A stretch of 64,000 bases of DNA from 39-52-133 sp035531075 (GCA_035531075.1 DATKTO010000032.1:33148-97147); one strand, 5' to 3'; positions 33,906 to 42,668 are shown, counted from the stretch's first letter. The notes: a model not told the origin generated them from the letters alone. Made by a program: numbers and translations.

Positions 33906-35402
33906 ATGACTATTTTTATAAGGCGACTGCTGCTCTGTGAATTATTGCTACTGCTGATGGCAGCACCCGCCATTGCGGCGGATGATGCCACTGCACGCGC
34001 CTTGAGACTTTATGAGAAGCATCGTTACGAGGAAGCTGCGCGTGTGCTGCGCCCAGAACTGGCAAGTATGGACAGCAGTCATCAGGCAGCAGCAAGCCTT
34101 GCTCTGGGAATGATCTATCTGAACAGCGCGGCGCTGTATCGTGATTTACACCAGACAGCCCTGCTTGTCGAACTTGATTACCTGGGCAAACTGAGCAAGC
34201 AAATGACAGGTGCTGCCAGCCGCTTTGTGGATTTCTATTTGGGTGAAGCGCTACTTGAAGCCGGGAAAACTGCCGAAGCCGGAATCTATCTGCGCCGCTT
34301 CGCTGAGCAAATGGGCGCGAAATCGCCAGTCAGATCCTTTGCTGATATTGAGCTGGGCATCGTCTACAGCCGGCAAAAGCAGGTGCAGAAAGCTGCACAG
34401 GCATGGTCAAAGGTCAATTTATACAAGCCGGAGTTTAAGGCCGCGCTGGCGGGTGCTTATGCTGTGACCAGCGCGCAAGAGAAAAAGCCCGTGCTCATGG
34501 CAGATGCGGCGTTGAACGACGCAAAGTTGCAGCGTTATACCCTGAATTCACGCATGACCCGGAACCTGTTGCGCGCCTATATTCATGGAGGTGCGCCCGA
34601 GAAGGCGCTGGATCTGCTCAATGCAAACGAGCTCAGGGAGCCATCTTATGTAGAAGACATTGGCGCATCCAAGTCGATCAGCTTCTATGATTTAAGCTTA
34701 TTGAACGACATCGCAAAGACTCATCTGCGCGCAGCGGTATCGTATCTGGAACGTGCAAGTCGTGATGCAAAACTCGGCTCCACCGCCGGCTTTTATTTGG
34801 CAGACGCGTATCTGCAGCAGGGGAATGCTGAATTATCCTTGCGTTCTGCGGCCAGTTTTCTGTCGCAGCCCATGATACCGCCGCAATACAAGGGGCTCGC
34901 AATGGTAAACCAGGCCAGCGCACAGCATATGGCAGGCCGTCATGCAGAAGCGAATGCTGCATGGCAGTCGCTGGCTGAAAAATCTGCGGCAGATCCTGCC
35001 TTGCTTGCGGCTGTCATTCAGGCTTGTGCGCAAGCCGGGGGGGATTGTGCAAAGCTGGAAAAGCCGGCCCTGGCCGCCATCGAGAAGGGAGAGGGAAGGA
35101 AATATTTCTCCTTGAATGCCGCCTTGGGTAAATATTACTTGCTGCAAAAAGACTACGCCAAGGCGGTGTTGTACATGGAAGCCGGGCGTGACAAGGCAAA
35201 CAAAAACAAGATTGAAGCGAATGATCCGTTATTGCTGGTAGGGCTTGCTGAAGCTTATTACCGCAACAAGAAATTCTCTGAAAATCTGGAAATATATTTT
35301 GAGATTGGAAAGCAATATCCGGCAGTGCGCCAAATCCAGGAGGCGATGCAGGGGATTTATTCCATGGAGCAGCAGAGTGCCGGAGATGTAAAGATTTTTT
35401 AG
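33906..35402 (+). CDS. Exported TPR-repeat protein
   Basis: 498 residues with a Sec signal peptide (about 1-24, ending AIAA) and helical TPR-type repeats along almost the whole length (for example LRLYEKHRYEEAARVL, FLGEALLEAGKTAEA, LADAYLQQGNAELS, YYLLQKDYAKAVLYM). No catalytic motif. It starts at the base after the TolB-like stop, so the two are coupled. With the preceding genes it forms a run of propeller, PEGA and TPR envelope proteins likely to make a complex. Seven G lie in the coding sequence at 35037-35043. Confidence 0.75.
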   Translation: MTIFIRRLLLCELLLLLMAAPAIAADDATARALRLYEKHRYEEAARVLRPELASMDSSHQAAASLALGMIYLNSAALYRDLHQTALLVELDYLGKLSKQMTGAASRFVDFYLGEALLEAGKTAEAGIYLRRFAEQMGAKSPVRSFADIELGIVYSRQKQVQKAAQAWSKVNLYKPEFKAALAGAYAVTSAQEKKPVLMADAALNDAKLQRYTLNSRMTRNLLRAYIHGGAPEKALDLLNANELREPSYVEDIGASKSISFYDLSLLNDIAKTHLRAAVSYLERASRDAKLGSTAGFYLADAYLQQGNAELSLRSAASFLSQPMIPPQYKGLAMVNQASAQHMAGRHAEANAAWQSLAEKSAADPALLAAVIQACAQAGGDCAKLEKPALAAIEKGEGRKYFSLNAALGKYYLLQKDYAKAVLYMEAGRDKANKNKIEANDPLLLVGLAEAYYRNKKFSENLEIYFEIGKQYPAVRQIQEAMQGIYSMEQQSAGDVKIF

Positions 35403-35506
35403 CTGAAGCAGTGCGCAAATGACGCTAAAACAAAAGAACAAATAAAAAAGGTGTAGTTTTCAGGTGTGGTAGGCGTAGCACGCTTAGAATCAATCGGGAG
35501 AAATGT

Positions 35507-37129
35507 ATGAAACAAATATCGGTCATATTGGTGTTAGCTTTGAGTCTGCTGGGTGCTTCGTTTGGCGCGTCCCAGGCCGCTGAATCCCGCAATGCTGCAA
35601 GGCCCACCGGGGGGACGTTAAATTACGGCGAATACGGCAGGCCCGCCACGCTGGATCCCATCACGAGCAATGAAATGATTTCGATGCGCATCAGCGAATT
35701 GCTCTTTAATGGACTGGTGGGCATCAACGAACGTCAGGATGTTGTGCCGGAACTGGCGCAGAGCTGGGATGCGTCAAAGGACGGCAGGGTCTATACCTTC
35801 TATTTGCGCAAGGATGTCACCTGGCATGCCAGAGAAGGAGAAGCTGCCGTACCGTTCACCGCAAACGATGTGGTGTTCACCTATAACATCATGATGCACC
35901 CGAAGACCATTACTCCTCTCAAAGTGCGTTTTGAGTTCATAGAGAAAGCGGAGAAGGTCGATGACTACACCGTTCGCTTCACGCTGAAGCGTCCGGTGCT
36001 GAATGCGCTGGCAAAATTCAGCTTCAAGATCATTCCCAGGCATGGGCCGAAGAATCCTTTGTATCTCACTCGTGACGATCCATTTGTACAGCAGCCTATC
36101 GGTACCGGCCCGTATATGCTGAAAAATATCACTGCCGATCGCGAGATCGTGATGGTGGCCAATGAAAAGTATTTCAAGGGCAGACCGAGCATTGACCAGT
36201 TTGTAACCAAACCTTTTGCCGACCAGAACATTCTGACCCAGGCGTTGACCTTCAATGCCATCGACATGATCGTGCTGGTGAATCCGCGCAGCATCGCCGA
36301 GATTCAGGGTGACAAGCGCTTCATCCTGCAACCCTACAACGCCTTGTCGTATTCTTTCTTCGGCTATAACCTGCGCAATCCCCTGCTGGAAGACAAGCGG
36401 GTGCGCCAGGCATTCGGTTATGCGATAAATCGCCAGGAAATGCTGGGATCCTTCTTTAACGGCCAGGGCACAATTATTTCAGGTCCTTTTGCACCGGGAA
36501 GCTGGGCCTACAATCTGGACGTGCAGCCCCTGTCGTATGATCCGAAAAAGGCCATCGCCCTGTTGAACGAGGCCGGCTTCAAGCAGGGCACAGACGGCAT
36601 CATGCAGAAAGGCGGCAAAAAACTCGAACTGACCCTGATGGTGCCGATAGAAAAGGAAAGCGAGGCGGTCAAGCGCGTGGTGCTCGCCTTTCAGAATTAC
36701 CTGAAGAATGTGGGCGTGGCGGTGAAAGTGGAGTTCAAGGAGTGGCAATCATGGAAGGAAGACGTGTTTGCGGAACATCGCTTCGATATCGTTTTTGCCT
36801 CTTGGGTATTCGATGATTCAGCGGACATTTCCTCGCTATTCCACTCAGCCGAGATCGGTCCCTGGAAAAACAATTTTGGCGCCTATTCCAACCCCGAGGT
36901 TGATTCCCTGATCGTGCAAAGCAAGCTGACGCTGGATCACGAGAAGCGCCGCACCATCAATCGCAAGCTGCATGCATTGCTCGCCAGCGAAGCGCCTTAT
37001 ACCTTCCTGTGGACGCTGACCAACTACAGCGCATATCACAAGAAAGTGCAGCATGTGGCCATCCATCCGTACAAGTTTTTCTCCTATGCCGACGAATGGT
37101 ATATCCCTGTGACTGCACAAAAGAAATAA
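35507..37129 (+). CDS. ABC transporter substrate-binding protein, peptide family 5
   Basis: Periplasmic solute-binding protein, 540 residues, SBP_bac_5 (DppA/OppA) family. Sec signal peptide (about 1-26, cleavage after SQA), GTLNYGEYGRPATLDP at the mature N-terminus, and ELLFNGLVGINERQDVVPELA, the typical family 5 opening. GGGAG precedes the ATG. Likely ligands are peptides, but family members also bind nickel, opines or sugars, so specificity is open. Heads a five-gene importer and lies 104 bases behind the TPR gene. Confidence 0.9.
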   Translation: MKQISVILVLALSLLGASFGASQAAESRNAARPTGGTLNYGEYGRPATLDPITSNEMISMRISELLFNGLVGINERQDVVPELAQSWDASKDGRVYTFYLRKDVTWHAREGEAAVPFTANDVVFTYNIMMHPKTITPLKVRFEFIEKAEKVDDYTVRFTLKRPVLNALAKFSFKIIPRHGPKNPLYLTRDDPFVQQPIGTGPYMLKNITADREIVMVANEKYFKGRPSIDQFVTKPFADQNILTQALTFNAIDMIVLVNPRSIAEIQGDKRFILQPYNALSYSFFGYNLRNPLLEDKRVRQAFGYAINRQEMLGSFFNGQGTIISGPFAPGSWAYNLDVQPLSYDPKKAIALLNEAGFKQGTDGIMQKGGKKLELTLMVPIEKESEAVKRVVLAFQNYLKNVGVAVKVEFKEWQSWKEDVFAEHRFDIVFASWVFDDSADISSLFHSAEIGPWKNNFGAYSNPEVDSLIVQSKLTLDHEKRRTINRKLHALLASEAPYTFLWTLTNYSAYHKKVQHVAIHPYKFFSYADEWYIPVTAQKK

Positions 37130-37197
37130 TTTTCCGGGAGGAGAAGTTGGACTGATGCCAGCCTGAACTCCTCCGCTAAAAATTTTTTTCTTACCCC

Positions 37198-38160
37198 ATG
37201 CTCATGCCGCCAAAAGAAATTATATTGAATATAATCAAAGAGTTGTTTATCGTGATGCTGCTCCTGCTCGGGGTCAGTTTTGTGGTGTTCGGCATACTCT
37301 ATGCGGCTCCTGGAGATCAATTCAGCGTGTTGCTGGAGGGCCAGTTACCCACTGCACAGGCACGGCAAGAAATACGCGAAGCGATGGGGGGGGCGCAAGG
37401 CTGGTACGGCCAGTATTTCTCCTGGTTGCTCAACGTACTGAGCGGAAATTTTGGCACCTCCGTGCGTACCGGCTTGCCAGTTGCGGGGGAACTGCTCACT
37501 GTCAGTCTCAATACCCTTTACTTGACGCTGGGATCGATGCTGGTAACCCTGCTCGTTGCCGTTCCCATCGCCTTGTATTCGTCAGTGCGCGGCCACTCGG
37601 TTGCGATCAGCTGGCCGCTGACGATGCTGGGCTATGTGATCTCTGCGCTGCCGGTATTCTGGCTGGGCTACATCGCCATCTACATCTCGATACATGGTTT
37701 TGATTTTTTCCCTTTGGCCTCAATGAGCCGCACACCGGGCGAGAATGACTGGCTCTATACCCTGGTGCCGGTATTGGTGCTGGGCTTGGGCAGCGGCACC
37801 ATCAGCGAGGTGATCCGCAATCTACGCGAGGAAATGAGCCGCGTGATGGCGGAGGATTATGTCCGCACTGCGCGTGCAAAAGGCGCCTCGGTGTGGCGGC
37901 ACGCGTTCAAGGAAGGGCTGCTGTTGCCGGTTACGCAAATCATCGCGGCAAAAATTCCGTTTATTCTCGGCGGCGCAGTGATCGTCGAGCAGGTTTTCAA
38001 CTGGCCGGGAATGGGGCGCATGGCATGGCAAGCGGCACAGGATCGCGATTTCCCTGTCATCATGGGAATTGTCCTGGTTGCAGCGGCATTCGTGCGCCTG
38101 GGCAGCCTGATACAGCACATCGTCTGCACTGCAGTGAACCCACAGGGAGCCCGCGACTAA
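37198..38160 (+). CDS. ABC transporter permease, DppB type
   Basis: 320-residue inner-membrane permease with six predicted helices and the binding-protein-dependent EAA loop (RVMAEDYVRTARAKGAS). It pairs with the DppC-type permease downstream. A run of eight G at 37386-37393 in the coding sequence could allow slippage. The first codons overlap a copy of the AT-rich dispersed motif (37221-37242). Confidence 0.92.
   Translation: MLMPPKEIILNIIKELFIVMLLLLGVSFVVFGILYAAPGDQFSVLLEGQLPTAQARQEIREAMGGAQGWYGQYFSWLLNVLSGNFGTSVRTGLPVAGELLTVSLNTLYLTLGSMLVTLLVAVPIALYSSVRGHSVAISWPLTMLGYVISALPVFWLGYIAIYISIHGFDFFPLASMSRTPGENDWLYTLVPVLVLGLGSGTISEVIRNLREEMSRVMAEDYVRTARAKGASVWRHAFKEGLLLPVTQIIAAKIPFILGGAVIVEQVFNWPGMGRMAWQAAQDRDFPVIMGIVLVAAAFVRLGSLIQHIVCTAVNPQGARD
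37221..37242 (-). repeat. AT-rich dispersed motif, copy at the permease N-terminus
   Basis: On the minus strand it reads CTCTTTGATTATATTCAATA followed by TA. Its core TTATATTGAATATAA (37220-37234) is a palindrome with an odd centre base. It is translated within the first fifteen codons of the permease gene. Confidence 0.45.
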
Positions 38161-38175
38161 GCGGCGGACTGCATC

Positions 38176-39069
38176 GTGAAAAAATATTCTCAGACCAGTT
38201 CAGTCATTGAAGATTTTTCCAAGCTGCCCTTCTGGCAAAAGTATGCCGTGGTGGACCTGATTTATGTTGGTTATGGCCTGCTGATTGTTGCGCTGGTGCT
38301 GTTGTCTTATATTTTGGGCATGTTCAATTGGCTGCCGCATGATCCGCAGCAGATCAACATGGACATGCTGATGGCGCCGCCGGCGACGGCAGATTACCTG
38401 CTGGGCACCGATTTTATGGGGCGCGATATTCTGTCGCGCCTGATTATGGGCATCCAGGCCTATTTTCTGCCGGGCTTATTGGCAATATCCATCTCTCTGT
38501 CGGGCGGAATTTTGCTGGGTGTAGTGGCCGGCTATCGCGGTGGCACGATCGAGACCATCATTACCTACTTTACCAACCTGGTGGATTCGTTTCCCCGTCT
38601 GGTGCTGATATTGCTGGTGATCGCCGCATTCAAACCGGACATCTACTACATCATGGTGGTGATGGGCATCACCGGCGTGCCTGCAGTGGCCACGGCGATC
38701 GCCAACAAGATAAGATTCCTTGCGCAGAAAAATTTTATTGAAGCAGCCATCGCGCTGGGTCTGCGTACCCGGGTGATTATTGTCAAGCATATCCTGTGGT
38801 ACAACTGCCGCGCGCTGTTGATCATTCAGGCAACCCTGGGCATGGGCGAGGCCATCCTGCTGGAAACCAGCCTGAGTTACTTGGGTTTTGGCGTGCAGGA
38901 ACCCGAGCCATCGTGGGGTAACATGGTTCAGTCGGGTGCAAATTATTTCCTGCAGGGAAATTTCTGGCCCTCCACCGCGCCTGCGCTGGCTATCCTGTTC
39001 ACCATACTGGGCTTCAATCTGCTGGGTGACGGCCTCAACAATATTCTGGAAGACAAGCGGGACAAATGA
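38176..39069 (+). CDS. ABC transporter permease, DppC type
   Basis: 297-residue second permease, starting with GTG at 38176. N-terminal cytoplasmic segment, OppC_N-like first helix (about 33-55), then LLGTDFMGRDILSRLI and the EAA loop (KNFIEAAIALGLRTRVI). Six helices. The stop overlaps the start of the first ATPase gene by four bases. Confidence 0.92.
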   Translation: MKKYSQTSSVIEDFSKLPFWQKYAVVDLIYVGYGLLIVALVLLSYILGMFNWLPHDPQQINMDMLMAPPATADYLLGTDFMGRDILSRLIMGIQAYFLPGLLAISISLSGGILLGVVAGYRGGTIETIITYFTNLVDSFPRLVLILLVIAAFKPDIYYIMVVMGITGVPAVATAIANKIRFLAQKNFIEAAIALGLRTRVIIVKHILWYNCRALLIIQATLGMGEAILLETSLSYLGFGVQEPEPSWGNMVQSGANYFLQGNFWPSTAPALAILFTILGFNLLGDGLNNILEDKRDK

Positions 39070-40184
39070 TGAGTGCGCCCATGAATCAACCCCTGTTGAA
39101 GATAGAAAACCTGCGCACCTATTTCTATTCCCGCAGCAAGCACTCCTTTGTGCGCGCGGTGGATGGCGTGTCGCTGGAAGTGGGACAGCGCGAAACGGTG
39201 GGCGTGGTGGGCGAGTCAGGCAGCGGCAAAAGCATCACCGCAATGTCGGTGATGGGCCTGATCAGCACTGGGCCTGGCGTGATCGGCGGCAGCATCCATT
39301 TCGCCAGTGCCAGGGTGCAGAAAAACCTGCTCGAAGGCCTGCATAAATGCGTTAAAGTTGAAGAGCAGGACGGCCGCGTGATGGCGGTGAGCAAGGATGA
39401 GCGCGGCTGGCAAAAAACTGCCGAGCGCCTGATGCGAGACCTGCGCGGCAAAGAAATTGCGATGATCTTCCAGAACCCGCGCGCCTCGCTCAATCCCTAT
39501 ATCACCGTGGGCGAGCAGATCACCGAAGCGGTGCGTCTGCATACCGCAAACAAATCAGTCAGGGAAGCACGCGAGCGGGCAGTGTACTGGCTCGAACGGG
39601 TCAAGATAGATTCGCCGCGCCTGCGCTTCAACAGCTACCCGTCCGCGCTGTCGGGCGGCATGTGCCAGCGTGCGATGATCGCCATGGCACTTTCCTCCGA
39701 ACCCTCGCTGCTGATTGCCGACGAGCCCACCACCGGGCTGGATGCCACCATCCAGTCGAAGATCGTCGATTTGATGGAAGAACTGAAAAGCGAGACCGGC
39801 ATTTCCACCCTGCTGATCAGCCACGACATCAGCGTGATCTCGCGCCTGTCAGACCGCGTGGCGGTGATGTATGGCGGCGCGGTGGTGGAATACGGCCCGG
39901 CGCAAAGGGTGCTGGACATGGGGGCTGCGACCAAACATCCCTATACCGCGGCGCTGCTGGCCTCGGTGCCCAGCGCGCAGCAAATCCGCGACAAAGCCAA
40001 TCTGCAGGCGATTGAAGGCGACGTGCTGGACACCATCAACGTGCCGCCGGGCTGCCGCTTCTATGCGCGCTGCAACCAGGTCACGCCGGCAGTCAGGGAA
40101 AAATGCGCCACCCATCAACCCGAATTGCAAGAGGTGGCCCCCGGCCATCAAATGCGCTGCTGGCGCTACGCCGTTCCAGCCTAA
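39066..40184 (+). CDS. Peptide ABC transporter ATPase, DppD/OppD type
   Basis: 372-residue nucleotide-binding subunit. Walker A GESGSGKS, Q-loop MIFQNPRASLNP, signature LSGGMCQRAMIAMAL, Walker B LLIADEPTTGLD, H-loop ISHD, and the OppD/DppD C-terminal extension with PPGCRFYARCNQ...KC cysteines. An insertion of roughly 25-30 residues between Walker A and the Q-loop (LEGLHKCVKVEEQDGRVMAV) is not usual. Start ATG at 39066; ATG at 39069 is equally possible. Confidence 0.92.
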   Translation: MMSAPMNQPLLKIENLRTYFYSRSKHSFVRAVDGVSLEVGQRETVGVVGESGSGKSITAMSVMGLISTGPGVIGGSIHFASARVQKNLLEGLHKCVKVEEQDGRVMAVSKDERGWQKTAERLMRDLRGKEIAMIFQNPRASLNPYITVGEQITEAVRLHTANKSVREARERAVYWLERVKIDSPRLRFNSYPSALSGGMCQRAMIAMALSSEPSLLIADEPTTGLDATIQSKIVDLMEELKSETGISTLLISHDISVISRLSDRVAVMYGGAVVEYGPAQRVLDMGAATKHPYTAALLASVPSAQQIRDKANLQAIEGDVLDTINVPPGCRFYARCNQVTPAVREKCATHQPELQEVAPGHQMRCWRYAVPA

Positions 40185-40193
40185 AGGCCGCCC

Positions 40194-41204
40194 ATGTCCA
40201 GAACCATTCTTGAAGTCAAACAAATGAGCAAACATTATCGCCGGCATCACGGCGTGTTTTCAACGTTTAACCGGCGCGCCGACAGCATCGCGGCGGTGGA
40301 CAATGTGAGCTTCTATCTGCGCGAGAACGAGACCATGGGTCTGGTCGGCGAATCAGGCTGCGGCAAAACCACGGTGGGGCGCACCATCCTGCGCCTGACC
40401 AAGCCGACCTCGGGCAATGTCATCTTCGATGGCCGCGACATCACGCATTTGTCCGACAGCGAGTTGCGCCCCTTGCGCAAGGACATGCAGCTCATCTTTC
40501 AGGATCTGGATGCAGGCCTGAACCCCAAGATGCGCGTGGAAGATATTCTGAGCGAAGCAATCTCGGTGCATGAGCGCGTGAGTGACGCCGAGGTGAAGGT
40601 GAAATCGCACATGCTGCTGGACCAGGTCAACCTGAAATACAGCAAGCTCACCAGCTATCCCGCCGAACTGTCGGGCGGCGAAAAACGCCGTGTGGGCATC
40701 GCCAGGGTACTGGCGGTCGGCGCAAAACTGATCGTGGCGGACGAGCCCACCAGCGCGCTCGATGTCTCCATTCAGGCACAGGTCGTCAACCTGCTGCGCG
40801 ACCTGCAAAAGCAACTGGGCCTGTCCTACCTGTTTATTTCCCACGACCTGCAGGTCGTGGAGCTGATGAGCGACAAGGTTGCCGTGATGTATCTCGGCCG
40901 TATCGTGGAAATGGGACTGACCGCGCGCATTGCCGATGCAGCACGCCATCCCTACACCTATATCCTGTGGTCATCGCTGGTGGAAAAGCACAACCGTGAA
41001 GCGGCACCCACCGGCAAAATTGACAGACGTGCCGCCTGGGGCGTCTTCGACTTTGAGCGCCCCGCAAGCGGCTGCCGTTTCGCGCCGCGCTGCCCGGTGT
41101 ACGAGCAGCGCGGTCGTCCCGCAGCATGCACCGACCCGGAAAACGAACCGCAACTGCGCGATGTGGGTGAAGGCCATCAAGTCGCCTGCCATTTTCCGCT
41201 GTAA
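40194..41204 (+). CDS. Peptide ABC transporter ATPase, DppF/OppF type
   Basis: 336-residue second nucleotide-binding subunit. Walker A GESGCGKTT, signature LSGGEKRRVGIARVL, Walker B LIVADEPTSALD, ISHDLQVV, and the C-terminal oligopeptide extension with ASGCRFAPRCPVYEQ. It pairs with the preceding ATPase and two permeases to form a full importer. Ends the operon; an AT-rich inverted repeat lies 20 bases downstream. Confidence 0.93.
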   Translation: MSRTILEVKQMSKHYRRHHGVFSTFNRRADSIAAVDNVSFYLRENETMGLVGESGCGKTTVGRTILRLTKPTSGNVIFDGRDITHLSDSELRPLRKDMQLIFQDLDAGLNPKMRVEDILSEAISVHERVSDAEVKVKSHMLLDQVNLKYSKLTSYPAELSGGEKRRVGIARVLAVGAKLIVADEPTSALDVSIQAQVVNLLRDLQKQLGLSYLFISHDLQVVELMSDKVAVMYLGRIVEMGLTARIADAARHPYTYILWSSLVEKHNREAAPTGKIDRRAAWGVFDFERPASGCRFAPRCPVYEQRGRPAACTDPENEPQLRDVGEGHQVACHFPL

Positions 41205-41223
41205 CAGGAAGGTGTTGCTCAAC

Positions 41224-41278
41224 CCTTTGATTATATTAAATAATATTAAATACAATCAAAGGTTTGTAATACTTATTC
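41224..41278. repeat. AT-rich dispersed motif with 9-bp inverted arms
   Basis: CCTTTGATT (41224-41232) and AATCAAAGG (41254-41262) are perfect arms around an AT-only loop, followed by AATACTTATT (41269-41278), the complement of the AATAAGTATT that opens the valS copies. The longest member of the motif family in this window. Without a T-run behind the stem it is a poor terminator. Confidence 0.55.
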
Positions 41279-41305
41279 CATTTTAACTTCGCCAGGCAAA
41301 CCCCG

Positions 41306-41518
41306 ATGCATACAGAGCACTTGCAGCTATTGCTGACCCGGGAAATGCCCTACGGCAAATACAAAGGCCGCGTGATAGCCGATTTGCCCGGAGATTATTT
41401 GAACTGGTTTGCGCGCAAGGGCTTCCCGCCCGGAGAAATCGGCAAGCTGCTGGCGCTGATGCAGGAGCTGGATCACAACGGCCTTTCGTCGCTGCTTGAT
41501 CCGTTGCGCAAGCGCTGA
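41306..41518 (+). CDS. DUF3820 family small protein
   Basis: 70-residue protein of the DUF3820 family, recognised by MPYGKYKGRVIADLPGDYLNWF and the C-terminal leucine-rich helix. Related modules occur in exonuclease-like proteins, but the short stand-alone form has no known function. It lies just before the lower-GC accessory island and appears to be the last native gene on this side. Confidence 0.8.
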   Translation: MHTEHLQLLLTREMPYGKYKGRVIADLPGDYLNWFARKGFPPGEIGKLLALMQELDHNGLSSLLDPLRKR

Positions 41519-41573
41519 TTCTGATGCCTACAAAGCGTTAGCGTGCTTTCCGAAAAAGGGTACAATATTTAAC

Positions 41574-41807
41574 ATGAATACTATTTCTATTGCCGACATT
41601 CTTGAGCTTCCGGTACAGGAACGTATCCGTCTCGTTGAGCTTATCTGGGACAGCGTTGCAGCCGTTCCTGAAGCCGTGGAAATTTCGCCTTCGCTGAAGG
41701 CCGAGCTTGAAGCTCGCTTTGAGGAGTTCGAGGCAAACCCGGAAGCTGGCTATTCCTGGGATCAGGTGAAGTCACGTCTCAAAGATGGTTCATGGCGTTC
41801 CGCCTGA
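41574..41807 (+). CDS. Antitoxin of a RelE/ParE-type toxin-antitoxin pair
   Basis: 77 residues, matching the putative addiction module component family (PF09720/TIGR02574): IADILELPVQERIRLVELIWDSV at the N-terminus and WDQVKSRLKDG at the end. Such proteins neutralise the downstream toxin and usually repress their own operon. The start at 41574 is chosen because the family begins with this segment. It overlaps the toxin start by 16 bases, giving coupled translation. Confidence 0.88.
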   Translation: MNTISIADILELPVQERIRLVELIWDSVAAVPEAVEISPSLKAELEARFEEFEANPEAGYSWDQVKSRLKDGSWRSA

Positions 41808-42100
41808 GATTTTCAGCGCGAGCTTTGCGTGAAATTGGCGAAGCTCAAGAGTGGTACGAATTGCAGAGTCTCGGCCTCGGTGAAGAATTCATCGCCGCAC
41901 TGGAGTTGCAGCTGAAACGGCTAGAGCAAGCGCCTTTGCTTTATGCCGAAGCAATTCCCAATGTTCGCCGGGCTCTCCTTCCACGGTTCCCTTACGGTTT
42001 GTTTTATGTTGCGCGGGGTGATCTCGTACATATTTTGGCTGTGCTACATGATGCCCGCAATCCGAGCCATTGGCCAAAAAAACCGCTAACCCGGCCATAA
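41792..42100 (+). CDS. RelE/ParE family toxin
   Basis: 102 residues of the ParE/RelE superfamily: RLRFSARALREIGEAQEWYE, the central RRALLPRFPYGLFYV strand pair, and the C-terminal VLHDARNPSHW. Members either poison gyrase (ParE) or cleave ribosome-bound mRNA (RelE); sequence alone does not decide. It follows its antitoxin with a 16-base overlap at the edge of the accessory island. Confidence 0.88.
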   Translation: MAFRLRFSARALREIGEAQEWYELQSLGLGEEFIAALELQLKRLEQAPLLYAEAIPNVRRALLPRFPYGLFYVARGDLVHILAVLHDARNPSHWPKKPLTRP

Positions 42101-42223
42101 TGACTGCTGCAAAAGCACGCAGCCAAGTAGCTTATGCACGCAATGAAATTTGTATGTGAGAAAACAGGCTAAATATAAAGGGCAGCGTCCCCTTTGTTCT
42201 CCCGTGTTTCAAATAAATAAAAT

Positions 42224-42296
42224 GGTTAACAAAAATATGCACGCTTCATTATTTCTAATAATACGGGCCGGTGGGTCCGTCTAATTACTGTTAGCC
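42224..42296. other. Possible degenerate attC-like recombination site
   Basis: GGTTAAC (42224-42230) and GTTAGCC (42290-42296) could be the outer boxes of an integron attC site 73 bases long, and GTCCGTCTAA before the right box resembles an inner box. The left inner box does not pair well with it, so this is tentative. It abuts the start of the small gene at 42302. The remainder of 42101-42301 shows no gene. Confidence 0.3.
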
Positions 42297-42301
42297 AATT
42301 T

Positions 42302-42589
42302 ATGCAAAGTCACGTAATTATTAAACGATTCGTGCTCGTTGGTAGTGGTGCCATGGTAGCAGCAATATTGCTTCTCTTGGTCAGTGGAAATCGTATTCTC
42401 GTTTCAGAAAAACGAGTTGTGCCGGGAGAAACCTACGTGGTTCCCGAGTGGGGAGACCTCGGTAGGGCATCGCAAGCACAATTGGTCTGCCGTTACTTTA
42501 CAGGTCGCAATATCACCACGAATGTTCTTTGGTACTCACCCAACAACATTATGGGGCGCGATCAATGTCCTTTCTTAGTAAGCGAATGA
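42302..42589 (+). CDS. Cassette-borne small membrane-anchored protein, unknown
   Basis: 95 residues: a short N-terminus, one hydrophobic segment (about 10-28), and an extracytoplasmic part with two cysteines (LVCRYFTGR and GRDQCPFLVSE) that could form a disulfide. I do not recognise the family. The ATG follows the core site GTTAGCC by five bases and the stop is four bases before the attC, so the gene fills an integron cassette exactly. No ribosome site is obvious, as is common in cassettes. Confidence 0.6.
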   Translation: MQSHVIIKRFVLVGSGAMVAAILLLLVSGNRILVSEKRVVPGETYVVPEWGDLGRASQAQLVCRYFTGRNITTNVLWYSPNNIMGRDQCPFLVSE

Positions 42590-42592
42590 ACA

Positions 42593-42668
42593 GGGCTAAC
42601 AAATTATTTCAGCGGACCGTCAAAAAGCGTAGCTTTTTGACGGTCCGCTGAATTCGCACGTTAGAGCC
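42593..42668. other. Integron attC recombination site
   Basis: Outer boxes GGGCTAAC (42593-42600) and GTTAGAGCC (42660-42668) flank 7-base spacers and two perfect 21-base arms (42608-42628 and 42632-42652, beginning TTCAGCGGACC and ending GGTCCGCTGAA) with a three-base loop. This box order, spacing and length of about 70 bases match attC (59-be) sites. The arms are perfectly paired, so the usual extrahelical bases within the inner boxes are not evident. No integrase gene is in the window. 42669-42822 contains a GTTAGAG at 42734 but no gene. Confidence 0.75.
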
